Assembly: GCA_031308135.1 (NCBI GenBank)
Contig: JAHLJT010009436.1
Coordinates: 163,917,681-163,981,680, forward strand
DNA: 64,000 nt
Origin: Acheta domesticus
Taxonomy: Eukaryota > Arthropoda > Insecta > Orthoptera > Gryllidae
Direction of reading: 5' to 3'
Within the stretch, counting starts at the first letter, position 1. The number at the start of each line of letters is the position of its first letter. Made by a program: the position numbers and the translations under genes. Positions 23,424-35,614 of this stretch are shown one piece after another. The notes under the pieces are model-generated. The model made no database searches and was not told the DNA's origin. It worked only from the letters and a program-made list of their open reading frames with translations.

Positions 23424-24046
23424 TTAACCCTCCGGCGGGCGCGTTCAATCATTTCCTACCAGTGCGGCACTCCGCATTTATCAACTTCGATTTTCGCGTC
23501 AATACTTATTACTTTTGTTACTGAAAGTGAAATATTCTTTATTTATGTTTTTATACATCTAATTTCATAATAAATAACTAAATATCAAACGAAATAATAT
23601 GAGTAAGAATCTGATCCAACACTCGCTCCTTCCGTGTCTTGGTACGTGTGACATGTAGGGGAATGAATATTTTAAAAACGTGCTTTTGAAAGTTTCTTCG
23701 GAATCAACGCATTTAAATTTGAATTAATAATTAGTACTCCAAAATATGTGTCATAAAGTTAATACCAAAACAGTAGTAAGAATTCTAATGGATAAAATAC
23801 GCAAATATACTTAAATTGTCAAAGCGCGTGCGGTACGGAGTGCAGCAACGGTTGCAGAGTTCAAATTAGTAATGAATAACGGTCGATCGACAGTGTCCAA
23901 AATCATTCTTTGAGTGTCATCCGGTTGAAAATATAATTAATTAAGAATAACTACAAGGTCAATAGTGCAACTAATTATTTACATGAAATCAACAAAAATG
24001 TAAGAATGCGGCACTGAGTGCTGCTACGCGCCCGCCAGTGGGTTAA
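23424..24046. mobile_element. piggyBac-like MITE with TTAA duplication, 615-bp body
   Basis: TTAA flanks both ends (23424-23427 and 24043-24046). The termini begin CCC, as in the piggyBac superfamily: the left end reads CCCTCCGGCGGGCGCGT and the right end in reverse complement CCCACTGGCGGGCGCGT, 15 of 17 matching. Subterminal GCGGCACT/GCGGTACGGAGTGC motifs recur near 23465, 23830 and 24008. The AT-rich interior holds no transposase, so mobilisation would need one in trans. It sits inside a LINE remnant and is therefore younger than it. Confidence 0.75.
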
Positions 24047-24360
24047 GTTAATTATATTTGTGCTTAGATTCATTTACAATTTTATTTCTGCCTTTGAAAT
24101 ATGTTCTGATTTGGAGACGCTCCAACCTCTCCGAAGGGCTCGAATTTCTTGAGCTTATAATATTTTGCATCGTCTACTATTTACTTCCCATATTTCTCTA
24201 CCGTATAGGGCAATTCTTACAACAATTGCTTCATAAGTCCTTTTTAGTATCTTTCGTATTCCTTTCGACCACCATATTCCATTTAGTTTCTTGACAGACT
24301 TTCTAGATGTACTCGCTTTCCGACATGTCTCAAAGTTTGAGACCCGTGGTACCATAGACT
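24047..24360 (-). pseudogene. LINE ORF2 reverse-transcriptase C-terminal remnant, proximal part
   Basis: The minus-strand frame 24155-24355 reads L-N-G-I-W-W-S-K near its middle, then A-L-Y-G-R-E-I-W, matching the Y-G-x-E-x-W motif after the reverse-transcriptase domain of insect non-LTR elements. After an in-frame stop it continues E-I-R-A-L-R-R and V-S-K-S-E-H, corresponding to the usual E-M-x-x-L-R-R ... R-N-E-E-I region. Only a few percent of the full-length ORF remains, so it is inactive. Confidence 0.7.
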
Positions 24361-26080
24361 AAGGCTGTATACATCTTTACTCTATGGTGGTAATTTCCGC
24401 GAACTGTTCCAGAGTACTGTGAGAGTTCCTGCTTATTCCCTCCTAGCTGTAACTAGTCTTCTTCCACTCTTACCAAATTTCTTATTTCTACCTATTTGCA
24501 TCACGCCCGATGATACCTCTGAGATTGGAATCTTCTGTTCTTTTCGTACAGTTGGCATTGTCAACTCATTCCCAATTATCGTGTTTCAGAGTTTTCTCCT
24601 TCCTCACTCCAGCTCTTCAGACACAACAGATATTCCAGATAATCCAGAATTGTCTTCAATGACTAAAATGAAAGTTGAAGTAAGTTATGTGAAAGGATAA
24701 TTACAAATGAGGATTGGAGAAACACGCCGAGAGGCGCAACTCAGAATACGATTTTTTAACCTGAAATAAGATACTACACATCGTCTTCTAGCCTCGTCTT
24801 CTAAAATTTGTTTACTTTTATTGAATTGAATGGATAATTTGTATAAAATGTTTCATGATATTGGTGACTGATGGTGAATTTCATTGCATCTTGGACATAC
24901 GATACAACTCTGAAAAATATCGGCAATACTATGGGGGAAGTAAAGTAAACATCAAACTGAGTGGTTGCGCGCAAAACACTGCTTCGAATAGAAAAGGGTG
25001 AAAGTTTGTAACTATACGTAATGTAAGATAGAATAGTTTCGGATTCTTTCAACTGTGAGCCTACTGGAATAGAAGTAAATCCTACACAAGTACGTTTAAG
25101 TATCATTTTTTTACGATATGATTTCATTTTACAGGGAAGCTTAGTATGAATTTTCATTCAGATGTAAGAATAGAAACCGAATCAAATTCGATGTATACAA
25201 CTGTTAATCAAAGTAATGACACGTCTCTTTAAATCATTAAAAAATCATTGAGAATTCATTAGTATTCCTTAAATGGTGTATTGATGCACTACGGAAATTC
25301 AGCATAACATTTCTGAGAGCATTTACAGAATAGTCATTTCTTCACTTCTCCGAAATGCAATGTGTTGTTCTCTGCCAGCTGCAAGAGCTTTTTATTTTAT
25401 CTTTTACTGTTTCAATTGATTTATGGCCCATAACAGTTCTCATTCTTTAGACAATATTGCCTGTTTTGCTACAATGTTCTTTTTATATCCTTTACGAAAA
25501 CTAGCAATGAACATCTGACCACGAGAACAGTATGGCTATTAAAGCATGAATTATAATTTCTCCAACATTTACGGCGATAGCGGCAGGCGTCGTCTTTGAA
25601 AAAACATCGTAGAATACATAAAATGTTCATTACATTTAGAGCAAAGATTTAGTAAATTGTTGGTTAGGTTTTAATGAACTATCGCACGTCCATTGAGATG
25701 GCAAACGAGGTGTTTCTTTAGGCAGAATTACTGGCCTTTTCTCCAGAGTAGCTCATAATCTCAAATCATCCCTATGTAACCTGTTTCTTGGCGTGTGTTC
25801 ATTAGCCTCGCTTTGCCACCGGCGTCGGGGGCCAACAGACGTTGCTTTACGCTCGCCAAGTAACGACCTAACGAGCTGTGCATTACATTTTTTTGACCGT
25901 TGCCTTCAGACGGGTTAATTTGTTAGGGTCCCGCGCCCGCAGTTTGCTCCGGGTTAAACTGTAGCATTATCTTGGAACCAGCCTTATTGCCAGCCTCGTG
26001 GCGGGCGTAAACAGACTAACTTACCTTAATGTAATGAATAGCCTCGAGGCGAGCCGGTGCGCTGGGAAACTCGGCGAGAT
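24361..26080. other. AT-rich DNA, no gene recognised
   Basis: The first few hundred bases may be further decayed LINE, but no motif is clear. A 118-codon minus-strand frame at 24801-25157 has no recognised domain. 25780-26010 is less AT-rich and non-repetitive; its function is unknown. Confidence 0.4.
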
Positions 26081-26084
26081 CGCC

Positions 26085-26470
26085 GTGGCAACGTTGGCGA
26101 TGATGTTGACGATAGCGGTAATGGCGGTGACGATGATGACGGCGATGATTACGGCGATGATGACGGCGATGATCGCGGAGATTTTTGGTTGCGTTGACCC
26201 GCTGTTTACCTCTTCCAGCGATGGAGAGATTATGTCCGAGTTGGTGTTTGTGCGTTTGATGGAAATAGAGATTAACGGTAGCGGATGCCACGGTCAAGCC
26301 TTCAGCTATTGGGTTGATGGTGACAGTGACCGGAATCGTGGTATTGAAATTCGCGATAATGGTCTGTGACGGTGACAGTGACAGTTACAATGATGAATTT
26401 GATGATGATGGTGACAATAGTGGAGATGGTGAGGATATCAATGGAAGTCAAGGTGATAGTGATGATGACT
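26085..26470. repeat. GATGAC/GGCGAT triplet-rich degenerate array
   Basis: Cryptic trinucleotide repeat of GATGAC, GGCGAT and GGTGAC units, purest at 26097-26177 and again at 26310-26465. The middle is interrupted by a 40-bp sequence duplicated at 27.03 kb. The 123-codon plus frame (25998-26369) and the His/Arg-rich minus frame both follow from the triplet pattern. Confidence 0.65.
26181..26220. repeat. 40-bp perfect repeat, copy A
   Basis: Identical over 40 bases to 27027-27066; begins ATTTTTGGTTGCGTTGACCC and ends TTTACCTCTTCCAGCG. Flanks are unrelated. The right end reads like a splice acceptor on the plus strand (TTTACCTCTTCCAG), and the minus strand contains GAGGTAAAC, donor-like. Confidence 0.85.
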
Positions 26471-27026
26471 GAGCTGTGATAAGGTCAACGACGGGTATTG
26501 GTTGACAATAGACTGAAGAATTAGAAGCCGACAGCGAGGTAGATAATGGTGGAAAAACAATACGTATCTGGGAAAATGAACGGGGTGTCCATATGTTTAA
26601 TTTCTCGTAAGAACTTTTGCGTTATATTCAAGATTTAATAGTCTGCTTTACCAACACAAAAATCTACTTCGATTATGTACATGTAGCCATGTCTTTTTTC
26701 CTAGTTCTTTTCAACATATTACCACAACTGGAGATGTATTCGACTGTTCAAATTGACATATATTCCTATCATGTAATGATAGATCCCTCCAGTATTGGGA
26801 TCTATATAATGAAGCACAATGACAGTGTCACCTACATTATTATTAACAAATATGAACGTGTTGTATATGTTTTACATAACTCTCGCATATCTTCCTTGTT
26901 TTCATGTACTTTGGTAATCCTCGTTTTTGCAAATCTATTTTTTTTATCAAAGAGAATGCATAGCGGTTTATATCTGTGATCTGACCGTAGTATTTCCACA
27001 ACTTTCATTGCCGCCCTCACAGTAGT

Positions 27027-27066
27027 ATTTTTGGTTGCGTTGACCCGCTGTTTACCTCTTCCAGCG
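27027..27066. repeat. 40-bp perfect repeat, copy B
   Basis: Exact second copy of the 26181-26220 sequence, same orientation, 846 bp downstream. It lies just after CCGCCCTCACAGTAGT and before CGCCTGCGATTTCC, neither of which matches the flanks of copy A. Confidence 0.85.
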
Positions 27067-28155
27067 TCGCCTGCGATTTCCAATGTCCTCGCCTCATTGC
27101 CCTCCACCTTTAATGTTTCTGGTCTTGCCGCGACTGCCTCCGTCTTCGCTGTTATTTTGCATCTGTCTCTCGTCCTCCGCGACCGGCTGCCAAAAACAAC
27201 GGGCGAAATACAACGCTGTCGCTAAGATTGCGCAATAACATTAAACATAAAATGAGGAAATTTTCTTTCCTTGCGGGTCTGCAGGCGGAAATTAACACTG
27301 CTTCGCGGAACGGTTGATGAAGGCTGGCAGCCTCCTGCCAGAAGAAGCGGGGAGCTCGACCTCGCAACGCAGGTTTTTAGTAAGCGTTATTTGCAAAGGT
27401 AAACATTTCGTCAACACTTTATGTCTTATTAAATGTTGATACGTTGGTGGAGTATTCTTGACACTGCGAAAATAAGTCAAGTTGATCTCGTTATCAAAGT
27501 TTTAAAAGTGTTATGACAAAATGTTCAGATAAACGACTTTAACTTGCATTATTTTATCTTTCATTCTTGTTGCACACCGGATGATTAAACATGAAGCTAG
27601 AGTTTAAAAATTGTTTTGGAGGCTCAACAAAATTAGAGGCTGTCATCTTTTGAGTTTCTTTACTTTTATTTTATGAGTAAATTGTGTTAGTTTCTGTGCA
27701 GTTGATATATCTTATGGGTATGAACTGGTAAATTTTATGAAATCCCCAAATACACTTCAGATCTGATACGGCAATTTCGAAACTAATTATGATATGAACA
27801 ATAAATTATCCAATAGTAATACAAGTAATAAAGCCGAATACGTAGGTTACAAAGTTAAATTGAGTGTCTTAGCACACATAGTTCTAATTTTGTCAAATTA
27901 AATTATTAGTTTTCTTAGTTGTTGCGTGACAGTTTTGGAAACATACATTTAGATACTATTAAAATGTTGAGCGTATATTTTAAAGTATTTCTATTCATTT
28001 ATTTGTTTAAGGACAAAAACATAACTAGAAGTGCTAAAATAGCACATATTTATCGCTCTGCTTCTAACTTCCTGTGCCTCAAGAAAATGTGCGCAGATAA
28101 TCTCTTTCCCCACACGTCATATACAGTTTTTACTGTTTTTGACCAATTAAATAAA
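27067..28155. other. AT-rich DNA, no gene seen
   Basis: 27080-27380 has moderate GC with frames of 60-91 codons and no recognised domain; the rest is AT-rich. Confidence 0.45.
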
Positions 28156-28159
28156 TAAA

Positions 28160-28870
28160 TATACTTTTGCAATTCTCGAAAACTCAAAATGTTCAACAAA
28201 AATGAAACCCGCACCATAGTAGGCGCCATTGGTTTTAATCGTAAACGTCCTTTCTGTGGAAAAAAATTGGAGGGGTTTTTGAAAATATGCATTTGTATTA
28301 TTTACATTAACTTTAAGCAGAAATTACGTGAAAATATTAGCTTTTTTAAATAAACATTGTCATTTTTAAAGATTTGACTTTTTAGCACATATTTCATGCA
28401 TGTCATAAATGTCTATCTTTAATATTATCCTTTTGCAATTTTCCTATTGGCAATTTTCGAAAATACAGAGCTCGTCAAAAATGGAACCAGCTCGTTTTTT
28501 ACCGACTTTTGATTCAGAAAAGGAGACATTTTAAAGAAAAAATTGGCGCCATTTTATAAAAACTAATTGTTTAAAAAATTAAAAATTATTATATTTCAAA
28601 CAAAATTACCCGAGAAGTTCTCTCATTCTCGAAAAATTGCAAATGTATTATTTGGAGATGGTCTTTACAGAACAGGTATCATTATGAAGAAAATATCTAT
28701 CTTCAATATTGTTGTTGTTGTAGGAAGGCACCAAAAAAACTTTTAACTTTTCCAATTTGCCAAAAATCAGCCATATTCACAAAAATGAGATATGCACCGA
28801 TCATTTAAACGTTTTCTATGCTGTCCGAGGACAAAATTTAATTTAAAAAATTGGAGATTGACGTTTCGCT
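28160..28870. repeat. Diverged ~290-bp tandem units
   Basis: Three related units are recognisable by the anchor CAAAAATGRAACC: near 28196 (followed by CGCACC), 28475 (AGCTCG) and 28779 (GAGATATGCACC), spaced about 279 and 304 bp. The upstream parts of the first two share GCAATTYTCGAAAA; ATxTCTATCTTYAATATT recurs near 28410 and 28700. Probably an old satellite-like or transposon-internal repeat. Confidence 0.55.
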
Positions 28871-30259
28871 GTCAATTGATTTTTCGGTTTGAAGGACCCA
28901 CAAAACATGGATTCTAACTACGCAACGTGTTAGAGGAACAAGATATATCCACGTTTTTGTTATCAGGGTCTAGCAATAGATATTTTTCTGTGGAAAAAGT
29001 ACGTTTTTCAGCCACACTATTACAAAACTTTCTTTTTACGAAGTAAGGAGAGAAAATTAAAGCCGTATTTCCGAAAAAAATCCCAGGTACTTGTAATGAC
29101 CAGAAGCGAATAAAGAGCCCACTACGGCTTTTGCTCAGAGGATCCAAGTTTGTTTATTTATTTATTTACGTCAAAACAATTAAAAAGTGTGTGTGACGAG
29201 CTATGGGGAAAAGTGAATTCTGTGCACGTTATCATAATTTTGTGATATCTACCCCAAGCCAAATTCTAATCGAATTTTGAATACAGAAAAAAAGAGCGTG
29301 TGTTTTTCAAGTGTTGTTGAATTCGCTCCTATATAATACAGTCTATTTTCAAAGGTAAATTGGCTATAAATTTGTGCCCTTAACCCTCATGATGTTCTTC
29401 ATGAAAGAATAATACTTTTTGCGGCGACAATATGGAGGACGATAATTTTAATAACTATATTTCTCACAGAAATTTAGATGACTTTCACAAATAATGAAGT
29501 TTCATTTATTAACAGTTACAGTTTCAATTGAAAGTATTTTTTATGTAATTGCTATGAAATGTTTGAAGCTTTTAGTGAAGTAAAATTTAACTCAACTGAA
29601 ACATTCCATTTGTATTGCTGAAGGCAGTGAAGTTCGTGTTAGAATAGGCGCAATACAGGTCGTGGAATGCTATGTTTGAATATGTGGAAGATTGATCTTA
29701 GAATGTCCGTACAGAGTAGCTTTCACCGTCTAACCTAAATTGCGGAATTACGTGCGAGTAGAGGCAATTTTTACCACTTATCACGATGTCATTGTTTACC
29801 TGCGTTCATGTTCCTATTCCAAATACAACTGTTATGATCGTCATTCTAATGATGAAATCACAAATTATTTGATTAATTACACATTGCGGCGGAAAATTAT
29901 TTTTACTTTTACGTGTGTTTTCCGATAAGCGTGTCTTGATTTCCTGATTAAGAAATGTATACGTTTGTTTTGAATAAATTAGATGGAATATTTTAATGGT
30001 GCTTTAAATTCATTAATTTACTGTTCATGAATTTCTTTGTTGGAGATATTTAAATAAATGGAATTACAGGTACGTCGGAGAATCGACTGTTAAACATAAC
30101 TGTTTCCATTGTTTGTAACGTGTACATATTATTGCTAGTTTAATTTAATGTACAAATCTCTACGACGTGGACTGAATCTCAAAATTAAAAAGCCACAGTA
30201 TCCGTACAGTTATTCGAATTGTCGTTAGTGGATCGGATATTGCCCAGAGAAAATTTCCA
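28871..30259. other. AT-rich DNA, no gene seen
   Basis: No recognised domain, array or RNA gene. TTAACCCTCATG at 29380 resembles a piggyBac end, but I found no matching partner end. Confidence 0.5.
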
Positions 30260-30390
30260 CAAACTGACGTAGGTCGGCACCAGATCTCAATGGCTAACGG
30301 GAGATCTCACAAATATGCACTACCCTTACTGGACGAATGACCTTAGCAGTTGACGCGCCCGGAATCACCCATCAATCAAAAATTGCGCAG
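30260..30390 (+). mobile_element. SINE 3' fragment
   Basis: Contains TAGGTCGGCACCAGATCTCA (near 30270), a module shared with the SINEs at 36.06 and 48.89 kb, and AGCAGTTGACGCGCCCGGAA (near 30344) followed by an ATCAATCAA tail, shared with 16.1 and 57.35 kb. The tRNA-like head is missing, as expected of a 5'-truncated copy. Confidence 0.55.
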
Positions 30391-31045
30391 AAGTGTCAAG
30401 GGCCAGAGGCCAGGTACTCCAATCGCCTTCGTCCTGACAGAAGCACACGAATCAGTATCTGAAAATTCAAATTAAATAATTTATCTTCTCAAAATCATTT
30501 CGAATGGGGATGAAGTGTGGTACGTAGATATTATAGCTTATTTTCAAAATTGGATAAACATGTACTTAGTTTTAAAGTTAATATCCCCACATTTATATGC
30601 CAAAAAATTCTTCACAGTGTACAAACTAGTAAATAAAGTAGATAAAATATTTTAATTGAAATACAATATTGTAGTTTTTCAATTTCTGAAGTTGAATAAT
30701 AGTTATATTTACAGTTATTGAGATTTTTTGCTTTCGCAATATTGTTTGTGCTATTGGGAGTTTTAGTCAAAAACCAACTAATTTTCCTACTGAACGCTCA
30801 TGGCGTGAATTTCAAGTTGAATTCACGAATATATATGCGGTCATCCAAATTGTAATTTACGTAAAGATAAATGTTCAAAAGTGCCAAGTGCGAGGGGTCT
30901 GTATGACTATCGCTTTCCAACCAGTGGCTCAAGGAAATAGCTCCCCATCTTCAACGTGTATGGAGCCAGCAGTCATTCTGGAACATGCGAATGCCACTAT
31001 TTTTCCTCCTCTGCTTAGACCAGTGTTGTCAAGGTCGATGCCACG
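30391..31045. other. AT-rich DNA, no gene seen
   Basis: No gene recognised. CAAGTGCGAGGGGT at 30885-30898 recurs exactly at 58951-58964, at the end of the structured element. Confidence 0.45.
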
Positions 31046-31049
31046 AGCG

Positions 31050-31765
31050 CGAGTCCATAGCACGTGAGCCACGACGAAATCGCCCCTCCACGCAGTTCAT
31101 TACCCCGCCACCAGAGACAACGTCACGCTTATTGTAAAACGGGGTTACTAATAGTTCCCGTTTCCGACGCTAGTTTCGCAGAGAAGCTCGTCGCATGTTA
31201 CGATGCCACGACGCGTGCCACAGTCACCAGTAGAAGACCTAGACACCACTGGCTTACGCCCTGCGTCTTCGCAAACGCTCACCTCCAGCATCTCCCCTCT
31301 AGCCACCGCCGTGGAGGGACGAAGGGCGGGGTGACTGAGGGCCGGCCGGAGGCACGGGATTAGCCTCCGTCGGTGGACCCGACGCAGAGCGCCTGCAGAA
31401 GGGAACAACCTCCCCCCCCCCTTCGCCGGAGATTTATTTTATTGCTGCCGCTCTTTAAAACCGCAGTAATCACCCCTCCCACCCGCCGTGCCCCCCTCAC
31501 CCCCTCTCACCCTCAACCGCCCCTCTTCCGACACGTCGCGGCCGGGCGGAGGGAGCGCCGGGGATAATGATCTTGCAAGCAGGGGGAGCCTTGTAAGAGG
31601 CCAGCGAAGGCTAGGAAGTGCGCAGGCGCTCCTCCGAGGAGGAATGCTGGAGGGATGATTTGATCAAATTTGCTTAATGTCTCGGATAAGTGGCGAGTGC
31701 ACGCGCACCGTTGTTGCATTGTTTTCGGCGCGATTCGGCGCTTCCACGCGAGGGAGCGCCCGCGG
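31050..31765. other. GC/CpG-rich island
   Basis: CpG-dense, with C-rich tracts at 31410-31420 and 31470-31530. The 99-codon plus frame (31064-31363) and the 86-codon minus frame overlap. Neither shows a domain, although this island has little tandem repetition and could include a real promoter or exon. Confidence 0.5.
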
Positions 31766-32200
31766 AGGAAACTAAATTAATCCAATTAGTTGGGTATTTA
31801 CGTTAAATACGCACATAAACCAAAAGAAGTATTACTTACCCACGCGCGAACGGTAATAATTTTCGAGGCATCAAATGTTTCTAAATCCACACGTCGCACG
31901 AATGAAATACAACAGGTCCCAAATCCTTCGCAATGAGATTTGCCAAGTACTGTTCTCAATTCGAATCTCCATGCAGTTTATTGCCATGCTATTATCGGAT
32001 TATACGTAATTGCAGAAAAACAAAACAATTTTCATGTACAGAAGAAAAGTAAAGTTTTAAGTAATCCGTCATGAATATTATTTTAATGTATTTTAAGCTC
32101 AACAGTGGACGAAATCTGTGAATGTTACCTGAATCGCATTGCAATTCATCCTACCTAAAAGTATGAGGTAAATTGTATAAATAAATGAAAGGATCTTTAA

Positions 32201-32201
32201 G

Positions 32202-32238
<37 letters not shown>

Positions 32239-32246
32239 CATATATA

Positions 32247-32290
<44 letters not shown>
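32201..32290. repeat. (TA)n microsatellite
   Basis: Nearly pure TA dinucleotides interrupted by ACA and CTA. The 62-codon Tyr/Ile minus-strand frame across it is an artefact. Confidence 0.95.
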
Positions 32291-32785
32291 ATATTCATAT
32301 AAAAATATATGAAATTTAACATATTAGAACAATTATTTCAGAGCTATTAGGAACATTGTAACAAACAGAGGAAGTTAAAAAGAGGTCCAGATCTCAACTT
32401 TCGATGTGTTAAAAAACGTTTTGGATAAATCTAATTGATTTCAGTAATTGATATATCAATATATTATTTGTCGTGAGTGGCCGTTTCTTGGTAACTGTAT
32501 TTATTGATGAAAATGTACTGATAACAGTTGATTATTTTAATTATTTTTCTTATTTTAAATTTTTTAACGTTGTGGTATTTTTTATAAAGTTTTACAAAAT
32601 GGATATATTCAAAACAAGTCTACCATTCTTTAAACATTCAAATGAAATTTGAAGAATTTCCATCGCAACTTGGACTATTTCATGGCTGAGGTTAGATTAG
32701 AGTTTCACATTTAGTATATTAAATTAATGTGGAAGAAATAATTTGGCTTGAAATGCAGTATCTTTGCGCACCCAAGGACCGCATG
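32291..32785. other. AT-rich DNA, no gene seen
   Basis: No recognised feature between the TA repeat and the GC island. Confidence 0.5.
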
Positions 32786-32789
32786 CAAG

Positions 32790-33480
32790 GGCGTCGACCT
32801 TCCTGATGGGGCCCACGAGATGAGCCGGCGCGTGGCCCGGGACTGTGGTGGGGCTTTGGCGGGCCATTGACTGGGCGGCGGCGGGGGTACGGGGTGAGGC
32901 GGAGCTCGGCAGGGGCAGAGCGGGGAGGTGGCGGGACGGCGGCGGGGCGGCGGCGGATGTGTGTGGCGGGGCAAGGCAGTTGAAGAGCGGGGCAATGGAG
33001 GGATGGGGAGGAGTGGGGCGGGGTGGGGTGTGGCATGGCAGGATGTGGCGGAACCGGTCAGTGGTAGAATGGGCCAGTGGCGGTGCGGTGGTGTGGCGGT
33101 GATGGGGCGGTGACGAGGCGGGGCGGTGACGAGGCGGGGCGGTGACGAGGCGGGACAGTGACGAGGCTGGGCGGTAACGGAGAGTGGCAATGGAGGGGTG
33201 GGGGCGGTGCCAAGATGGGGTGGTGACGTGGCGGGGCGGTGGCAGAGCGGGGCAGGGGTGGGGCGGGGGCGGGGCCGGGTGGGTGGGGTTGGGACGGGAC
33301 GGTGGCGGGGTGGGTCGGGGCGGGGGCGGGGTGGGGGGGTAGGCGTTTGCGCCCGCGGCCCAGTCGGCGCCAGAGTAACGTTCCCCCGGACGCGAGTTCC
33401 CGGAACGTATAGGCCGTTAGGCGCCGCCGAGGAACATATCTTACTTACCACATACCTCCCGTGGAGACGCCGCGCTACTC
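32790..33480. other. G-rich GC island with 16-bp tandem repeat
   Basis: The plus strand is G-rich with GGGGCGG and GTGGCGGGG motifs throughout. Three perfect 16-bp units GGGGCGGTGACGAGGC run 33104-33151, followed by a diverged fourth. The 307-codon minus frame (32711-33634) is Pro/His/Arg/Thr-rich across the island and has open frames opposite it, so it is not supported as a gene. G-quadruplex formation on the plus strand is plausible. Confidence 0.75.
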
Positions 33481-35455
33481 CTCCTTCCTCCGCTTTGCCA
33501 CTTGCAAGGAGATGGACTCGCGTGGCGCTGTAATTTTGATGAGGTGGCGTTGACGGATATCTCAAGGGAAGAAGTACAGCAGAAACTTTGGAGTCTCGAT
33601 TCTGCAAGAAAAACGAGAATGCGCGGCATACCAATTTTTTCCTCCACTTAGGCTATAACTAAAAAATTATTCACTTGTTTAGAGTAAGAAAAGCTAGGAC
33701 AATTCGCGGTTTGGTTTTGTCCTTTCAGTTAATGCTATTAGTACTCAATGATTACTCATGTATGTCTAAAGACATGCATAATAAAATTTATAATTGAAGA
33801 TTTGAAATTGAAGTTATGCTGAAAACATCTAAGCTACCAGAATCAATATGTAATCATTATATTCTGAACAGATCATAAAACTGAAACATATCTTAATTAC
33901 GAACAGCAAGAATGTACGCTGTAAATTATATATGTGCGGGATGTGACAGTAAGAAAAGTCAAGTAACTTCACTAACTTGCAAGTGTTTCAAGGAATTATG
34001 TTTAATACGAGTTTCTTTATTTAATATTATCAGACAATTTTCGGCATTGGTTTCCAAATAAATACGAATATAACAATGTTGACTTATGGTATAGTTGTAA
34101 CGTCTCTACTGAGCTGTGTCGTCGTGCACAATCTACGTTTCAATGTAATTCATTATAACTTTTTAAGAAAACAATTTATTTGAACAAAATACATACTGTA
34201 CCTGCAATCTAGCAGCCGGCTTCCCTATATAGTGAGACCGTTTACTGTTTCGACCCGGTCACTAGCGTCGACTAGTTATTCGAGTAGTAATTTTCACTGA
34301 TTCATGAAACATGTGGCATTACCCATGAAGTAACAACGGCGTAGGAAGGAACATTTTGTATTCCGCGATACGCGAGGTTTCTACGAAAATTACCTTCGAT
34401 CTATTTTAAGAACGTGTTTCGTGCCGGCGGGTCGAAGTTGTCGGAATGAGATATCAAATTCAACTTCTCAAATTACTGCCTGCCCTATCCCGATTCCGCA
34501 TGCACGATACCCAGGCGAAGGCATGTAGCACAGATATACGTAAAGTGGACGGCCAGCTCTGACGTGTGATTATCTCTGAAAGCAGTCTTTTCCGCGAGTC
34601 ATGCAATTTCCTAAAATATCGTGTCATTTCATGTTAAACAACTTCTATATGAGCGGATCATTACGAGCTGAATTTGAATTACTCGTCTCAGGTGCAGGGA
34701 AAATACATATTCAGGGGGAGTTTGCGTCAACCTTGAAAACAATGACAGGTCTTAATGATCGGTGTAAGTGCCGTGGCGTGCTGAGGGATCTCTTCGAATT
34801 TAAATGCCATTCCATTCCTTATTTTGTTTCAGCATTTTGTGAAATGAATGCACCAATTTTTACTGCGTTTAGCTATTTATTCAAGGTACATATTATTTCA
34901 TGCTTGTGTTGATGAGTAAACAGGAGCTTGGGGGGGGGGGCATAAATGAATGAGTCGTATTGTGGGTGTAGGGATTAATTTGTTGTGATCGTTTTATCAC
35001 TCCCTCTCATTTACAGTGATGCAAATGACATTGTTCTTCTTAGCGAAAGCGGAATATTTTAAGTTGAAGTGTCGTAAAATTGCTTTCTTTCGCGTGCATC
35101 TTGTGTTTCGTTTACATGCAATCCAATTTCTTTTCCAATCTGTTTTTCACCAATTTGCTGAAAGTACTCCGCAAATGAATATGTTTTTGGAATAAATGAA
35201 TAAAGAACGAGAAGTGAGATCGAATCTGTTTACTACTACATATTTTGTATTTATTTTTATTAAAAATTATTTTGATATTGTAGGAATATTATTAGTCGCT
35301 ATGTAGTCATCGCCACTCCCAAAGCCTGTCATCAATACTTGCATAAACTCCATTAAAAATGATCAGATTTCATCAAAACATGTTAAAGTAGTCACTTTGT
35401 GCCACAAATAAATTGTTATGTTTACCTAATATTTATAAAAGATTTTTTACTTTAA
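33481..35455. other. AT-rich DNA, no gene recognised
   Basis: About 2 kb of unique-looking sequence. A 103-codon plus frame (34601-34912) is not low-complexity but has no domain I recognise. A G10 run lies at 34931-34940. Confidence 0.45.
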
Positions 35456-35459
35456 GAGG

Positions 35460-35481
35460 TTACTTACTTACTTACTTACTT
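35460..35481. repeat. (TTAC)5 microsatellite
   Basis: Five near-perfect TTAC units beside a T-rich run. Confidence 0.95.
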
Positions 35482-35614
35482 TTTTTAATTTACTCATAAG
35501 AATCACTTTCCAGAGTAGAAGTGCGATATACCGTGCTTTTCTTCAGAGATATGTGTGCAACGGTATGTAATTCACACAATTAGAAAAGAGAACACTTATT
35601 GTTAGAATAATGTT

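Noticed and set aside
29380..29400. TTAACCCTCATG, resembling a piggyBac end
   Set aside because: No matching inverted end with TTAA was found at a plausible distance.
32711..33634. 307-codon minus-strand frame
   Set aside because: Pro/His/Thr/Arg-rich translation of G-rich repeats with open frames on the opposite strand; no conserved motif.
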